A stretch of 64,000 bases of DNA from Pseudomonas brassicacearum (GTDB lineage Bacteria; Pseudomonadota; Gammaproteobacteria; Pseudomonadales; Pseudomonadaceae): assembly GCF_009601685.2 (NCBI RefSeq), contig NZ_CP045701.2, positions 1,860,001-1,924,000 on the forward strand, given 5' to 3'. How positions within the stretch are numbered: position 1 is the first letter of the stretch; each line of letters begins with the position of its first letter. This document shows positions 1 to 9,179 of this stretch, piece by piece. The position numbers and the translations under genes were made by a program. The notes beneath the pieces were generated by a model. The model had not been told where the DNA came from. It was given only the letters and a program-made list of their open reading frames with translations, and did no database searches.

Positions 1-870
1 CTGCAGGGCGGCGCCAGCCAGCAGTTCGCCCAGGTTCCGCTGAACCTGCTGCCCGAAAGTGGCAAGGCCGACTACATCGACACCGGTATCTGGTCGCAGA
101 AGGCCATTGAAGAAGCTTCGCGCTACGGTCACGTCAACGTGGCTGCCACCGCCAAGCCCTACGACTATTTCGCGATCCCTGGCCAGAACGAATGGAAGCT
201 GTCCAAGGACGCGGCCTACGTTCACTACGCGCCGAACGAAACCATCGGTGGCCTGGAATTCAACTGGATCCCGGAAACCGGTGACGTTCCATTGGTGGCC
301 GACATGTCCTCGGACATTCTCTCGCGCCCTGTGGATATCTCCCGTTTCGGCATGATCTACGCCGGTGCCCAGAAAAACATCGGCCCTAGCGGCATCCTGG
401 TCAGCATCATTCGTGAAGACCTGCTGGGGCGTGCCCGTTCCCTGTGCCCGACCATGCTCAACTACAAGGTCGCGGCCGACAACGGCTCGATGTACAACAC
501 CCCGCCGACCCTGGCCTGGTACCTCTCCGGCCTGGTGTTCGAATGGCTGAAGGAGCAGGGCGGTGTCGAAGCCATCGGTAAGCTCAACGAAGTGAAGCAG
601 CGCACGCTGTATGACTTCATCGACGCCAGCGGCCTCTACAGCAACCCGATCAACAAGACCGATCGCTCGTGGATGAACGTGCCGTTCCGCCTGGCCGACG
701 ACCGTCTGGACAAACCGTTCCTGGCCGGTGCCGACGAGCGTGGCCTGTTGAACCTCAAGGGCCACCGTTCGGTCGGTGGCATGCGCGCCTCCATCTACAA
801 TGCCGTCGACATCACCGCCGTCAATGCGTTGATCGCCTACATGGCAGAGTTCGAGAAGGAACATGGCTGA
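1..870 (+). CDS. serC: Phosphoserine aminotransferase, 3' part
   Basis: This is the C-terminal 289 residues of a PLP-dependent class V aminotransferase; the start lies outside the window. SerC converts 3-phosphohydroxypyruvate plus glutamate to phosphoserine in serine synthesis, and also acts in pyridoxine synthesis. The reading frame is open from base 1. The stretch GMIYAGAQKNIGPSG contains the expected PLP-binding lysine, and the C-terminal GLLNLKGHRSVGGMRAS motif is typical of SerC. The TGA stop overlaps the pheA ATG by one base (TGATG), which indicates translational coupling. A serC-pheA-hisC-tyrA/aroA-cmk-rpsA order is well known in pseudomonads. Confidence 0.95.
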   Translation: MQGGASQQFAQVPLNLLPESGKADYIDTGIWSQKAIEEASRYGHVNVAATAKPYDYFAIPGQNEWKLSKDAAYVHYAPNETIGGLEFNWIPETGDVPLVADMSSDILSRPVDISRFGMIYAGAQKNIGPSGILVSIIREDLLGRARSLCPTMLNYKVAADNGSMYNTPPTLAWYLSGLVFEWLKEQGGVEAIGKLNEVKQRTLYDFIDASGLYSNPINKTDRSWMNVPFRLADDRLDKPFLAGADERGLLNLKGHRSVGGMRASIYNAVDITAVNALIAYMAEFEKEHG

Positions 871-1964
871 TGTCTGAGCAAGAACTCAAGGCGCTGCGCC
901 TGCGCATCGATGCCCTGGACGAAAAAGTCCTGGAGCTGATCAGCGAGCGCGCGCGCTGCGCCCAGGAAGTCGCCCGGGTGAAGATGGCCTCCCTGGCCGA
1001 AGGCGAAGTGCCGGTGTTCTATCGTCCTGAGCGTGAAGCTCAGGTGCTCAAGCGTGTCATGGAGCGCAACAAGGGGCCGCTGGGTAACGAAGAGATGGCG
1101 CGGTTGTTCCGCGAAATCATGTCGTCGTGCCTGGCGCTCGAGCAGCCGCTGAAAGTCGCCTACCTGGGCCCGGAGGGCACCTTCACCCAGGCTGCAGCCA
1201 TGAAGCACTTCGGTCACGCCGTGATCAGCAAGCCGATGGCGGCCATCGACGAAGTCTTCCGTGAAGTGGCGGCCGGCGCGGTGAATTTCGGCGTGGTGCC
1301 GGTGGAGAACTCCACCGAAGGCGCGGTCAACCACACGCTGGACAGCTTCCTGGAACATGACATGGTGATCTGCGGCGAAGTCGAGCTGCGTATCCACCAT
1401 CACCTGCTGGTCGGCGAGAACACCAAGACCGACAGCATCAGCCGGATCTACTCCCACGCCCAGTCGTTGGCCCAGTGCCGCAAGTGGCTGGACGCCCATT
1501 ACCCGAACGTCGAGCGCGTAGCGGTATCGAGCAACGCCGAAGCGGCCAAGCGGGTCAAGGGTGAATGGAACTCGGCGGCGATTGCCGGCGACATGGCAGC
1601 CGGCCTGTACGGGCTGACTCGCCTGGCCGAGAAAATCGAGGATCGCCCGGACAACTCCACGCGGTTCCTGATGATCGGTAGCCAGGAAGTACCGCCGACC
1701 GGCGACGACAAAACCTCGATCATCGTTTCCATGAGCAACAAGCCCGGCGCGCTCCATGAACTGCTGGTGCCGTTCCACGACAACGGTATCGACCTGACGC
1801 GGATCGAGACCCGTCCGTCGCGCAGCGGTAAATGGACCTACGTGTTCTTCATCGATTTCGTCGGCCACCACCGCGATCCGCTGGTAAAAGGTGTGCTGGA
1901 GAAAATCAGTCAGGAAGCAGTGGCACTCAAGGTGCTGGGTTCCTACCCCAAGGCAGTTCTTTAA
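870..1964 (+). CDS. pheA: Chorismate mutase / prephenate dehydratase (P-protein)
   Basis: This bifunctional cytosolic enzyme of 364 residues converts chorismate to prephenate and then to phenylpyruvate for phenylalanine synthesis. Residues 1-90 are an AroQ-type chorismate mutase helix bundle (starts MSEQELKALRLRID). Residues about 95-270 are the dehydratase domain, with YLGPEGTFTQ and the catalytic region DNSTRFLMI. A C-terminal ACT domain begins near TSIIVSMSNKPGALHELL and is the usual site of phenylalanine feedback. The ATG at 870 was chosen because it is coupled to the serC stop and gives the normal family N-terminus. The open frame extends further upstream (to 669), but that part is a serC shadow. 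Confidence 0.96.
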   Translation: MSEQELKALRLRIDALDEKVLELISERARCAQEVARVKMASLAEGEVPVFYRPEREAQVLKRVMERNKGPLGNEEMARLFREIMSSCLALEQPLKVAYLGPEGTFTQAAAMKHFGHAVISKPMAAIDEVFREVAAGAVNFGVVPVENSTEGAVNHTLDSFLEHDMVICGEVELRIHHHLLVGENTKTDSISRIYSHAQSLAQCRKWLDAHYPNVERVAVSSNAEAAKRVKGEWNSAAIAGDMAAGLYGLTRLAEKIEDRPDNSTRFLMIGSQEVPPTGDDKTSIIVSMSNKPGALHELLVPFHDNGIDLTRIETRPSRSGKWTYVFFIDFVGHHRDPLVKGVLEKISQEAVALKVLGSYPKAVL

Positions 1965-1977
1965 GGGCGGATAGCAA

Positions 1978-3090
1978 ATGAGTGGCAACTTCCTCGCTCT
2001 GGCTCAGCCAGGCGTGCAACAACTCTCGCCTTACGTTCCGGGCAAACCCGTGGACGAACTGGCCCGCGAGCTGGACCTGGATCCGGCCAGAATCGTCAAG
2101 TTGGCGAGCAACGAAAACCCGTTGGGCGCGAGCCCCAAGGCACTGGCGGCGATCCGCGACGAACTGGCCGAGCTGACCCGTTACCCCGATGGCAATGGGT
2201 TCGCTTTGAAAAGCCTGCTGGCCGAGCGCTGTGGTGTCGAGCTGGACCAAGTCACGCTGGGCAATGGCTCCAACGACATTCTCGAGCTGGTGGCGCGCGC
2301 CTACCTGGCACCAGGTCTCAACGCCGTGTTCAGCGAGCACGCGTTTGCGGTCTACCCGATCGCGACCCAGGCCGTGGGTGCCGATGCCCATGTGGTTCCG
2401 GCCAAGGACTGGGGGCACGATCTGCCGGCCATGCTGGCCGCCATCGACGCCAACACGCGGGTGGTCTTCATTGCCAACCCGAACAACCCGACCGGCACCT
2501 GGTTCGATGCCCAGGCCCTGGACGACTTCCTGCAAGACGTGCCCGCGCACGTGCTCGTGGTGCTGGACGAGGCCTACATCGAATACGCCGAAGGCAGTGA
2601 TTTGCCCGATGGCCTGGATTTCCTTGCGGCCTACCCGAACTTGCTGGTTTCGCGCACGTTCTCTAAGGCCTATGGCCTGGCTTCGCTGCGGGTCGGCTAC
2701 GGCCTGTCCACCGCCGTGGTGGCCGATGTGCTGAACCGCGTGCGCCAGCCGTTCAACGTCAACAGCTTCGCCCTGGCCGCCGCCTGCGCCGCCTTGCAGG
2801 ATGAGGCTTACCTGGCCGAAAGCCGCCGCCTGAACGCGGCCGGCATGCAGCAGTTGGAAGCGGGGTTCCGTGAGCTGGGCTTGAGCTGGATTCCATCCAA
2901 AGGCAACTTCATCTGCGTCGACCTGGGGCGTGTCGCCGCACCGGTGTACCAGGGGCTGTTGCGCGAAGGTGTAATCGTACGTCCGGTGGCCAACTACGGC
3001 ATGCCGAATCACTTGCGCATCACCATCGGCCTGCCCGCGGAAAACAGCCGTTTCCTTGAGGCGTTGAGCAAGGTTCTGGCTCGTGGTTGA
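1978..3090 (+). CDS. hisC: Histidinol-phosphate aminotransferase
   Basis: This is a class I/II PLP aminotransferase of 370 residues. HisC converts imidazole acetol phosphate to histidinol phosphate. In pseudomonads the copy in this operon (often called hisC2 or hisHb) is thought also to transaminate aromatic keto acids, which suits its place between pheA and tyrA. Visible motifs are LASNENPLGASP at the N-terminus, NPNNPTGTW, the aspartate in VVLDEAYIEY, and the PLP lysine in SRTFSKAYGLASLRVGYG. It begins 13 bp after pheA with an AGGGCGG-type ribosome site. Its end overlaps the GTG start of the next gene by 8 bp. Confidence 0.93.
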   Translation: MSGNFLALAQPGVQQLSPYVPGKPVDELARELDLDPARIVKLASNENPLGASPKALAAIRDELAELTRYPDGNGFALKSLLAERCGVELDQVTLGNGSNDILELVARAYLAPGLNAVFSEHAFAVYPIATQAVGADAHVVPAKDWGHDLPAMLAAIDANTRVVFIANPNNPTGTWFDAQALDDFLQDVPAHVLVVLDEAYIEYAEGSDLPDGLDFLAAYPNLLVSRTFSKAYGLASLRVGYGLSTAVVADVLNRVRQPFNVNSFALAAACAALQDEAYLAESRRLNAAGMQQLEAGFRELGLSWIPSKGNFICVDLGRVAAPVYQGLLREGVIVRPVANYGMPNHLRITIGLPAENSRFLEALSKVLARG

Positions 3091-5326
3091 TGTCACTTCG
3101 CTGCAACGTGCTGCCCCTATGATCGGTCGCCTGGTGGTGGTCGGCCTGGGGTTGATTGGCGGTTCGTTTGCCAAGGGCTTGCGCGAAAGCGGCCTGTGCC
3201 GCGAGGTGGTCGGTGTTGACCTGGATCCGCAGTCGCGCAAGCTGGCCGTGGAGTTGGGGGTGGTCGATCGTTGCGAAGAAGACCTGGCGATCGCTTGCCA
3301 GGGCGCGGACGTGATCCAATTGGCGGTGCCGATCCTGGCCATGGAAAAACTGCTGGCGCGTCTGGCCACCATGAACCTGGGGCAAGCGATCCTGACCGAC
3401 GTCGGCAGCGCCAAGGGCAATGTCGTGCGTGCGGCCACTGAGGCCTTCGGCGGGATGCCGGCGCGCTTCGTGCCCGGCCATCCGATTGCCGGTTCCGAGC
3501 AGAGCGGGGTGGAAGCCTCCAACGCCGAGCTGTTTCGTCGCCACAAAGTGATCCTCACGCCGCTGGACCAGACGGATCCAGCCGCGCTGGCGGTGGTGGA
3601 CCGTTTGTGGCGCGAGCTGGGCGCCGATGTCGAGCACATGCAGGTCGAGCGTCACGATGAAGTGTTGGCGGCCACCAGCCACTTGCCGCACCTGTTGGCG
3701 TTCGGCCTGGTGGATTCGTTGGCCAAACGCAATGAAAATCTTGAGATCTTCCGTTACGCTGCCGGCGGTTTCCGCGATTTCACGAGAATCGCTGGAAGCG
3801 ACCCGGTCATGTGGCACGACATCTTCCTCGCCAACCGCGAAGCTGTCTTGCGCACACTCGATACATTTCGCAGCGACCTCGACGCCTTGCGCGACGCGGT
3901 CGATGCAGGGGACGGGCACCAATTGCTGGGCGTTTTCACACGCGCCAGGGTGGCCCGCGAGCATTTCAGTAAAATCCTGGCCCGTCGGGCCTATGTGGAC
4001 GCTATGAACTCCAACGATCTGATTTTCCTGGCACAACCTGGTGGCTCCCTGAGTGGGCGTATTCGTGTACCGGGCGATAAATCGATTTCCCACCGTTCGA
4101 TCATGCTCGGCTCCCTGGCCGAAGGCGTGACCGAGGTGGAAGGTTTCCTCGAGGGCGAAGACGCCCTGGCGACGCTGCAAGCGTTTCGCGACATGGGGGT
4201 GGTCATCGAAGGCCCGCACCACGGTCGCGTGACCATCCATGGTGTTGGCCTGCACGGCCTCAAGCCGGCCCCGGGGCCAATCTACCTGGGGAACTCTGGG
4301 ACCTCGATGCGCCTGTTGTCCGGCCTGCTGGCCGCGCAGGACTTCGATAGCACCCTGACCGGTGACGCTTCGTTGTCCAAGCGCCCGATGAATCGCGTCG
4401 CCAACCCGTTGCGGGAAATGGGCGCGGTCATCGAGACGGCCGCCGACGGTCGCCCGCCGATGATCATCCGCGGTGGCAACAAGCTCAAAGGCCTGACCTA
4501 CACCATGCCAATGGCCAGCGCCCAGGTTAAATCCTGTCTGCTGCTGGCGGGTCTCTACGCCGAGGGCAAGACCACCGTCACCGAACCGGCCCCGACCCGC
4601 GACCATACCGAGCGCATGCTGCGCGGCTTCGGCTACCCGGTCACGGTCGATGGCGCCACGGCGTCCGTCGAGTCTGGCGGTAAGCTGACCGCTACCCACA
4701 TCGAAGTGCCGGGCGACATCTCGTCGTCGGCATTCTTCCTGGTGGCCGCCTCGATCGCCGAGGGCTCCGACCTGGTGCTCGAGCACGTCGGCATCAACCC
4801 GACCCGTACCGGCGTGATCGACATCCTGCGCCTGATGGGCGCCGACATCACCTTGGAAAACCAGCGTGAAGTCGGCGGCGAACCTGTGGCGGACCTGCGC
4901 GTACGAGCAGCTAAACTCAAAGGTATCGAGATTCCGGAAGCGCTGGTTCCGCTGGCCATCGACGAGTTCCCGGTGCTGTTCGTGGCGGCCGCCTGTGCAG
5001 AAGGGCGCACCGTATTGACTGGCGCCGAAGAGCTGAGGGTCAAGGAATCGGATCGCATCCAGGTGATGGCTGACGGCTTGCTAGCCCTGGGCGTCAAGTG
5101 CCAGCCAACGCCGGACGGCATCATCATCGACGGCGGCCAGATCGGCGGCGGCGAAGTTCATGGTCACGGTGACCACCGTATCGCCATGGCTTTCAGTGTT
5201 GCGTCTTTGCGCGCCAGCGCGCCGATTCGCATCCATGATTGCGCCAACGTCGCGACGTCGTTCCCGAACTTCCTGGCGCTGTGCGCACAGGTCGGTATCC
5301 GAGTAGCGCAAGAGGCACAGTCGTGA
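3083..5326 (+). CDS. tyrA-aroA: Fused prephenate dehydrogenase / EPSP synthase
   Basis: This 747-residue fusion joins two shikimate-pathway enzymes. Residues about 10-300 are TyrA: the Rossmann motif [12 protein letters not shown] sits near the N-terminus, and [12 protein letters not shown] and [11 protein letters not shown] follow. Residues about 308-747 are 5-enolpyruvylshikimate-3-phosphate synthase, with [39 protein letters not shown] and GDHRIAMAF. The GTG at 3083 gives translational overlap with hisC; an ATG at 3120 (MIGRLVVVG) is an alternative start that would lose only 12 residues. A methionine codon at 4004 lies exactly at the domain junction. Such fusions are established in pseudomonads. 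The EPSP synthase part has the normal active-site motifs. Confidence 0.95.
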   Translation: MVDVTSLQRAAPMIGRLVVVGLGLIGGSFAKGLRESGLCREVVGVDLDPQSRKLAVELGVVDRCEEDLAIACQGADVIQLAVPILAMEKLLARLATMNLGQAILTDVGSAKGNVVRAATEAFGGMPARFVPGHPIAGSEQSGVEASNAELFRRHKVILTPLDQTDPAALAVVDRLWRELGADVEHMQVERHDEVLAATSHLPHLLAFGLVDSLAKRNENLEIFRYAAGGFRDFTRIAGSDPVMWHDIFLANREAVLRTLDTFRSDLDALRDAVDAGDGHQLLGVFTRARVAREHFSKILARRAYVDAMNSNDLIFLAQPGGSLSGRIRVPGDKSISHRSIMLGSLAEGVTEVEGFLEGEDALATLQAFRDMGVVIEGPHHGRVTIHGVGLHGLKPAPGPIYLGNSGTSMRLLSGLLAAQDFDSTLTGDASLSKRPMNRVANPLREMGAVIETAADGRPPMIIRGGNKLKGLTYTMPMASAQVKSCLLLAGLYAEGKTTVTEPAPTRDHTERMLRGFGYPVTVDGATASVESGGKLTATHIEVPGDISSSAFFLVAASIAEGSDLVLEHVGINPTRTGVIDILRLMGADITLENQREVGGEPVADLRVRAAKLKGIEIPEALVPLAIDEFPVLFVAAACAEGRTVLTGAEELRVKESDRIQVMADGLLALGVKCQPTPDGIIIDGGQIGGGEVHGHGDHRIAMAFSVASLRASAPIRIHDCANVATSFPNFLALCAQVGIRVAQEAQS

Positions 5327-6012
5327 ACATCGAGGCACCGGTCATCACCATCGATGGCCCAAGCGGTTCGGGCAAGGGCACCGTCGCCGGGATCCTGGCC
5401 AGGCAGTTGGGCTGGAACCTGCTCGATTCGGGTGCCTTGTACCGTCTGCTGGCCTTCGCCGCCGCCAACCACGGCGTCGACCTGACCAACGAAGAACTGC
5501 TCAAGGCGCTGGCCGCTCATCTGGACGTGCAATTCATTGCGGCGACCGACGGTCAGCTCCAGCGCATCATTCTGGAAGGTGACGAAGTCAGCGACGTCAT
5601 CCGTACCGAAAGCGTGGGTGCCGGGGCCTCCCAGGTCGCCGCGCTGCCCGCGGTGCGCGAAGCCCTGCTGCAACGCCAGCGCGCATTCCAGGAGCCGCCG
5701 GGGTTGGTGGCGGACGGTCGCGACATGGGCACGGTGGTTTTCCCCGATGCGCCGCTGAAGATCTTCCTCACCGCCAGTGCGGAGGAGAGGGCGCGTCGCC
5801 GATATTTGCAGTTGAAGGGCAAAGGCGAAGATGTTAGCCTGTCGAGTCTGCTAGATGAGATCCGTGCACGCGATGAGCGTGACACCCAGCGCGCAGTAGC
5901 CCCGCTCAAGCCGGCGGCCGACGCGATACAGCTGGATTCCACGGAGTTGTCCATCGATCAGGTGCTGCAACGCATCATGAGCGAGATCGCCATTCGCGAT
6001 ATCGCCGGGTGA
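5323..6012 (+). CDS. cmk: Cytidylate kinase
   Basis: This 229-residue nucleotide kinase phosphorylates CMP and dCMP. The Walker A loop [10 protein letters not shown] lies near residue 10. [13 protein letters not shown] and the arginine-rich lid [11 protein letters not shown] follow, as in Cmk proteins. The GTG at 5323 overlaps the aroA stop (GTGA), so translation is probably coupled; the frame is open further upstream but only as an aroA shadow. It is the last gene before rpsA, and a hairpin with a U-rich tail follows at 6017-6060. Confidence 0.95.
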   Translation: MNIEAPVITIDGPSGSGKGTVAGILARQLGWNLLDSGALYRLLAFAAANHGVDLTNEELLKALAAHLDVQFIAATDGQLQRIILEGDEVSDVIRTESVGAGASQVAALPAVREALLQRQRAFQEPPGLVADGRDMGTVVFPDAPLKIFLTASAEERARRRYLQLKGKGEDVSLSSLLDEIRARDERDTQRAVAPLKPAADAIQLDSTELSIDQVLQRIMSEIAIRDIAG

Positions 6013-6016
6013 CCAG

Positions 6017-6060
6017 GAAGCTTCGCAGGGGACCAGTCATAGTCCTGCGATGCTTCTTTT
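6017..6060 (+). terminator. Hairpin with T-tract between cmk and rpsA
   Basis: The arms GAAGC..CGCAGG and CCTGCG..GCTTC pair with one internal TT/AT mismatch and are followed by TTTTAT. It could end most cmk transcripts or act as an attenuator in the rpsA leader. S1 controls its own translation in enterobacteria, but this hairpin lies well upstream of the rpsA ribosome site. Confidence 0.6.
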
Positions 6061-6132
6061 ATATGAAACTAACCCACATCGTCTGGGATGTGGAGGCGGG
6101 CGTATTCTTCGCCCTAATCAACAGGAATTAAA

Positions 6133-7824
6133 ATGAGCGAAAGCTTTGCGGAACTCTTTGAAGAAAGCCTGAAAACCCTGAACCTTCAGGCAGGCTCCAT
6201 CATCACCGGTGTTATCGTTGATATCGATTACCAAGCTCGCTGGGTAACCGTTCACGCTGGTCTGAAGTCTGAAGCACTCATCCCGCTTGAGCAGTTCTAC
6301 AACGACGCTGGCGAACTGAACATCAACGTCGGTGACGAAGTTCACGTGGCGCTGGACTCGGTTGAAGATGGCTTTGGTGAAACCAAGCTGTCCCGTGAAA
6401 AAGCCAAGCGCGCTGAATGCTGGATCGTTCTGGAAGCGGCTTTCGCAGCTGAGGAAGTGGTCAAGGGCGTTATCAACGGTAAGGTTAAAGGCGGCTTCAC
6501 TGTCGACGTTAACGGCATCCGTGCGTTCCTGCCAGGTTCCCTGGTTGACGTCCGTCCAGTGCGCGACACCACGCACCTGGAAGGCAAAGAGCTGGAATTC
6601 AAGGTCATCAAGCTGGACCAGAAGCGCAACAACGTTGTCGTTTCCCGTCGCAGTGTCCTGGAAGCCGAGAACTCCGCCGAGCGTGAAGCTCTGCTGGAAT
6701 CGCTGCAGGAAGGCCAGCAGGTCAAGGGTATCGTCAAGAACCTCACCGATTACGGCGCATTCGTCGATCTGGGTGGCGTCGATGGCCTGCTGCACATCAC
6801 CGACATGGCCTGGAAGCGTATCAAGCATCCTTCGGAAATCGTCAACGTTGGCGACGAGATCGATGTCAAGGTTCTGAAGTACGATCGCGAGCGCAATCGT
6901 GTTTCCCTGGGCCTCAAGCAACTGGGTGAAGATCCATGGGTCGCTATCAAAGCCCGTTACCCAGAAAGCACCCGCGTCACCGCTCGTGTTACCAACCTCA
7001 CCGACTACGGCTGCTTCGCTGAGCTGGAAGAAGGCGTTGAAGGCCTGGTACACGTTTCCGAAATGGACTGGACCAACAAGAACATCCACCCTTCGAAAGT
7101 CGTACAAGTCGGCGACGAAGTGGAAGTCATGGTTCTGGACATCGACGAAGAGCGTCGTCGTATCTCCCTCGGCATCAAGCAGTGCAAGTCCAACCCATGG
7201 GAAGACTTCTCTGGCCAGTTCAACAAGGGCGATAAAATCTCCGGCACCATCAAGTCGATCACCGATTTCGGTATCTTCATTGGTCTGGACGGCGGCATCG
7301 ACGGCCTGGTTCACCTGTCCGACATCTCCTGGAACGAAGTGGGCGAAGAAGCCGTACGCCGTTTCAAGAAGGGCGACGAACTGGACACCGTTATCCTGTC
7401 GGTTGACCCAGAGCGCGAGCGCATCTCCCTGGGCATCAAGCAACTGGAAAGCGATCCGTTCTCTGAGTACGTTCAAGAGAACGACAAAGGCGCAATCGTT
7501 AAGGGCATCGTGAAAGAAGTTGACGCCAAAGGCGCCATCATCACCCTGGCCGACGATATCGAAGCGACTCTGAAAGCCTCCGAAATCAGCCGTGACCGCG
7601 TTGAAGACGCGCGCAACGTTCTGAAAGAAGGCGAAGAAGTAGAAGCCAAGATCATCAGCGTTGACCGCAAGAGCCGCGTAATCCAGCTCTCCATCAAGTC
7701 GAAAGACGATGCTGAAGAGAAAGAAGCAATCCAGAGCCTGCGCGACAAGCCAGCCGCTGACATTGCTGCTGGTCCTACCACTCTGGGCGACCTGCTGCGT
7801 GCACAAATGGAAAAACAGAACTGA
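6133..7824 (+). CDS. rpsA: 30S ribosomal protein S1
   Basis: This 563-residue protein has six S1/OB-fold repeats. The first is near residues 20-85, and the later ones are marked by repeated phrases such as [37 protein letters not shown] and [12 protein letters not shown]1 binds mRNA on the small subunit and is needed for initiation on most messages. The start has a good AGGAA site seven bases upstream. Codon use is strongly that of a highly expressed gene. The gene ends with a strong intrinsic terminator at 7841-7870. Confidence 0.98.
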   Translation: MSESFAELFEESLKTLNLQAGSIITGVIVDIDYQARWVTVHAGLKSEALIPLEQFYNDAGELNINVGDEVHVALDSVEDGFGETKLSREKAKRAECWIVLEAAFAAEEVVKGVINGKVKGGFTVDVNGIRAFLPGSLVDVRPVRDTTHLEGKELEFKVIKLDQKRNNVVVSRRSVLEAENSAEREALLESLQEGQQVKGIVKNLTDYGAFVDLGGVDGLLHITDMAWKRIKHPSEIVNVGDEIDVKVLKYDRERNRVSLGLKQLGEDPWVAIKARYPESTRVTARVTNLTDYGCFAELEEGVEGLVHVSEMDWTNKNIHPSKVVQVGDEVEVMVLDIDEERRRISLGIKQCKSNPWEDFSGQFNKGDKISGTIKSITDFGIFIGLDGGIDGLVHLSDISWNEVGEEAVRRFKKGDELDTVILSVDPERERISLGIKQLESDPFSEYVQENDKGAIVKGIVKEVDAKGAIITLADDIEATLKASEISRDRVEDARNVLKEGEEVEAKIISVDRKSRVIQLSIKSKDDAEEKEAIQSLRDKPAADIAAGPTTLGDLLRAQMEKQN

Positions 7825-7840
7825 GTTCTGTCAGACCATA

Positions 7841-7870
7841 AAAAAAGGGCGACTTCGGTCGCCCTTTTTT
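7841..7870 (+). terminator. Intrinsic terminator of rpsA
   Basis: The stem GGGCGAC-TTCG-GTCGCCC has a stable tetraloop and is flanked by A6 and T6 runs. The flanking A tract means it could work in both directions. It lies 16 bp after the rpsA stop codon. Confidence 0.95.
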
Positions 7871-7888
7871 GTGGCTGCGATTCCTTGT

Positions 7889-7912
7889 ATGAGCTGCCGA
7901 AGGCTGCGATCT
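7889..7912 (+). repeat. Partial REP-type sequence
   Basis: The sequence GAGCTGCCGAAGGCTGCGAT followed by CTTTT matches one arm of the REP elements seen complete at 38872-38966, 44957-45103 and 53119-53216. The matching second arm is absent, so this is a solitary half element. Confidence 0.6.
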
Positions 7913-8040
7913 TTTCGGCTGTGCCACGAAACCAACCTTCAAGCCTGGCTGTCTCTTTTGTTAAGCAAATCATCTCTCGTCCAGTTCCTGCCCCATACTT
8001 GAAGCCCAAACGCCGCAAAGTCCTCAATCAAAGGATGCGA

Positions 8041-8319
8041 ATGAACAAGCTCTTCCTGATACTGACCCTGCTCGTATTAGCCGGCTGCACCACAAGCGCC
8101 AAGACCCACGCAGTGCGTGGTGTCAGTGGTATCGAGGTCGACTGCTCGGGGTTGGGTTCTGGCTGGGAGAAGTGCCATAAGAGAGCGGCAAGAGAGTGCA
8201 AGGGGGCGGGTTACAAGGTGATTACCCGATCCGACGACGCGAAGGACGAAGATTGGTACCCCTTTGGCTTCAATCCGGCTGGCTATCTGACTCGCACGAT
8301 GCTGGTCATCTGTCGATAG
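8041..8319 (+). CDS. Small putative lipoprotein
   Basis: This 92-residue protein starts MNKLFLILTLLVLAGCTT, a textbook lipoprotein signal with lipobox LAGC and the modified cysteine near residue 16. The mature part contains four further cysteines and a short tryptophan/glycine-rich middle (DCSGLGSGWEKCHKRA). The residue after the cysteine is threonine, so outer-membrane sorting is expected. The frame is open upstream to 7885, but only the ATG at 8041 (or 8035) precedes a signal peptide. I do not recognise a function. It stands alone between rpsA and ihfB. Confidence 0.75.
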   Translation: MNKLFLILTLLVLAGCTTSAKTHAVRGVSGIEVDCSGLGSGWEKCHKRAARECKGAGYKVITRSDDAKDEDWYPFGFNPAGYLTRTMLVICR

Positions 8320-8411
8320 TGTCTCCCTGCTTGCGCGGAAAGAGGCAGTAGGGGAGTCAAGAAGAATGTCAATACTTGGGCTGTTCAAATCCCTCCGGTC
8401 ATGCTAAAACC

Positions 8412-8442
8412 TTTTCAAGCGATTTTCCTAGCTGCTTGAAAA
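8412..8442 (+). promoter_or_regulatory. Inverted repeat just upstream of ihfB
   Basis: TTTTCAAGC and GCTTGAAAA form a perfect 9-bp inverted repeat separated by 13 bases. It ends 13 bases before the ihfB start codon and next to its GAAGGGA ribosome site. It may be a leader hairpin or a protein site; its role is not known. Confidence 0.45.
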
Positions 8443-8455
8443 AGAAGGGAAAAAT

Positions 8456-8752
8456 ATGACGAAGTCGGAGTTGATCGAACGAATTGTCACCCATCAAGGG
8501 CTACTCTCATCCAAGGATGTGGAGCTGGCCATCAAGACCATGCTTGAACAAATGTCCCAGTGCCTGGCTACGGGAGATCGTATCGAAATCCGTGGTTTCG
8601 GCAGCTTTTCCCTGCATTACCGCGCTCCGCGGGTTGGGCGCAACCCCAAAACGGGTCAGTCCGTCAGTCTTGATGGGAAGTTCGTTCCTCATTTCAAACC
8701 AGGCAAAGAGCTTAGGGATCGTGTGAATGAGGAGGAGGGGGATGAGCTCTGA
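8456..8752 (+). CDS. ihfB: Integration host factor, beta subunit
   Basis: This 98-residue HU/IHF-family protein pairs with IhfA to bend DNA at specific sites. The start [10 protein letters not shown] and the DNA-contacting arm [22 protein letters not shown] identify IhfB rather than HU. In P. aeruginosa this gene (himD) marks the left border of the O-antigen locus, and the same arrangement is seen here. A small membrane protein follows 26 bp later. Confidence 0.97.
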   Translation: MTKSELIERIVTHQGLLSSKDVELAIKTMLEQMSQCLATGDRIEIRGFGSFSLHYRAPRVGRNPKTGQSVSLDGKFVPHFKPGKELRDRVNEEEGDEL

Positions 8753-8778
8753 CGGAGCCCCAAAACAGAGGAGTTCTC

Positions 8779-9003
8779 ATGCGGAACTTTAAACGCTTGG
8801 CCCTTGTCGTACTTGCGCTGCTCGTGGCTTCAGCTATCGTCCTGTTCGTGCTTGAAAACAACCAGCCAGTGGCACTGCTGTTTCTGGGCTGGTCAGCTCC
8901 GCAGCTTCCCGTTTCGGTTTTCGTGATCCTGGCGCTTCTCGCTGGTATGATAGTCGGGCCGTCGCTTGCGTGGTTCCTAGGGATGCGTAGACGGCCGAAG
9001 TAA
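8779..9003 (+). CDS. LapA-domain (DUF1049) small membrane protein
   Basis: This 74-residue protein has two predicted membrane helices (about residues 5-25 and 43-64), an intervening ENNQPVALLFLGW segment typical of the LapA/DUF1049 family, and a basic end MRRRPK. In enterobacteria LapA acts with LapB in control of LPS synthesis. Its position between ihfB and the O-antigen genes is usual for Pseudomonas. Its function here is inferred only from the family. Confidence 0.8.
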   Translation: MRNFKRLALVVLALLVASAIVLFVLENNQPVALLFLGWSAPQLPVSVFVILALLAGMIVGPSLAWFLGMRRRPK

Positions 9004-9179
9004 TGGATATGTGAGCCCAGTAGTCTTGGTGTAAGGATCACGACCAACAATTTTTTCTGACTTTGGGTGTGTTTTGTTCAAAATTAACTTGATTCAGTTT
9101 GTCGCTGTGCCCGTCTTGCCCTTTAGTGAGTTCGATGTGTCTGTAGACGCAATGCCAAAAAAGGGAGTCGGGGTCACCC

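Noticed and set aside
1927..4786. Long minus-strand open frames of 570 and 588 codons
   Set aside because: They run antisense to hisC and tyrA-aroA, match no family, and arise from strong third-position GC in the real genes.
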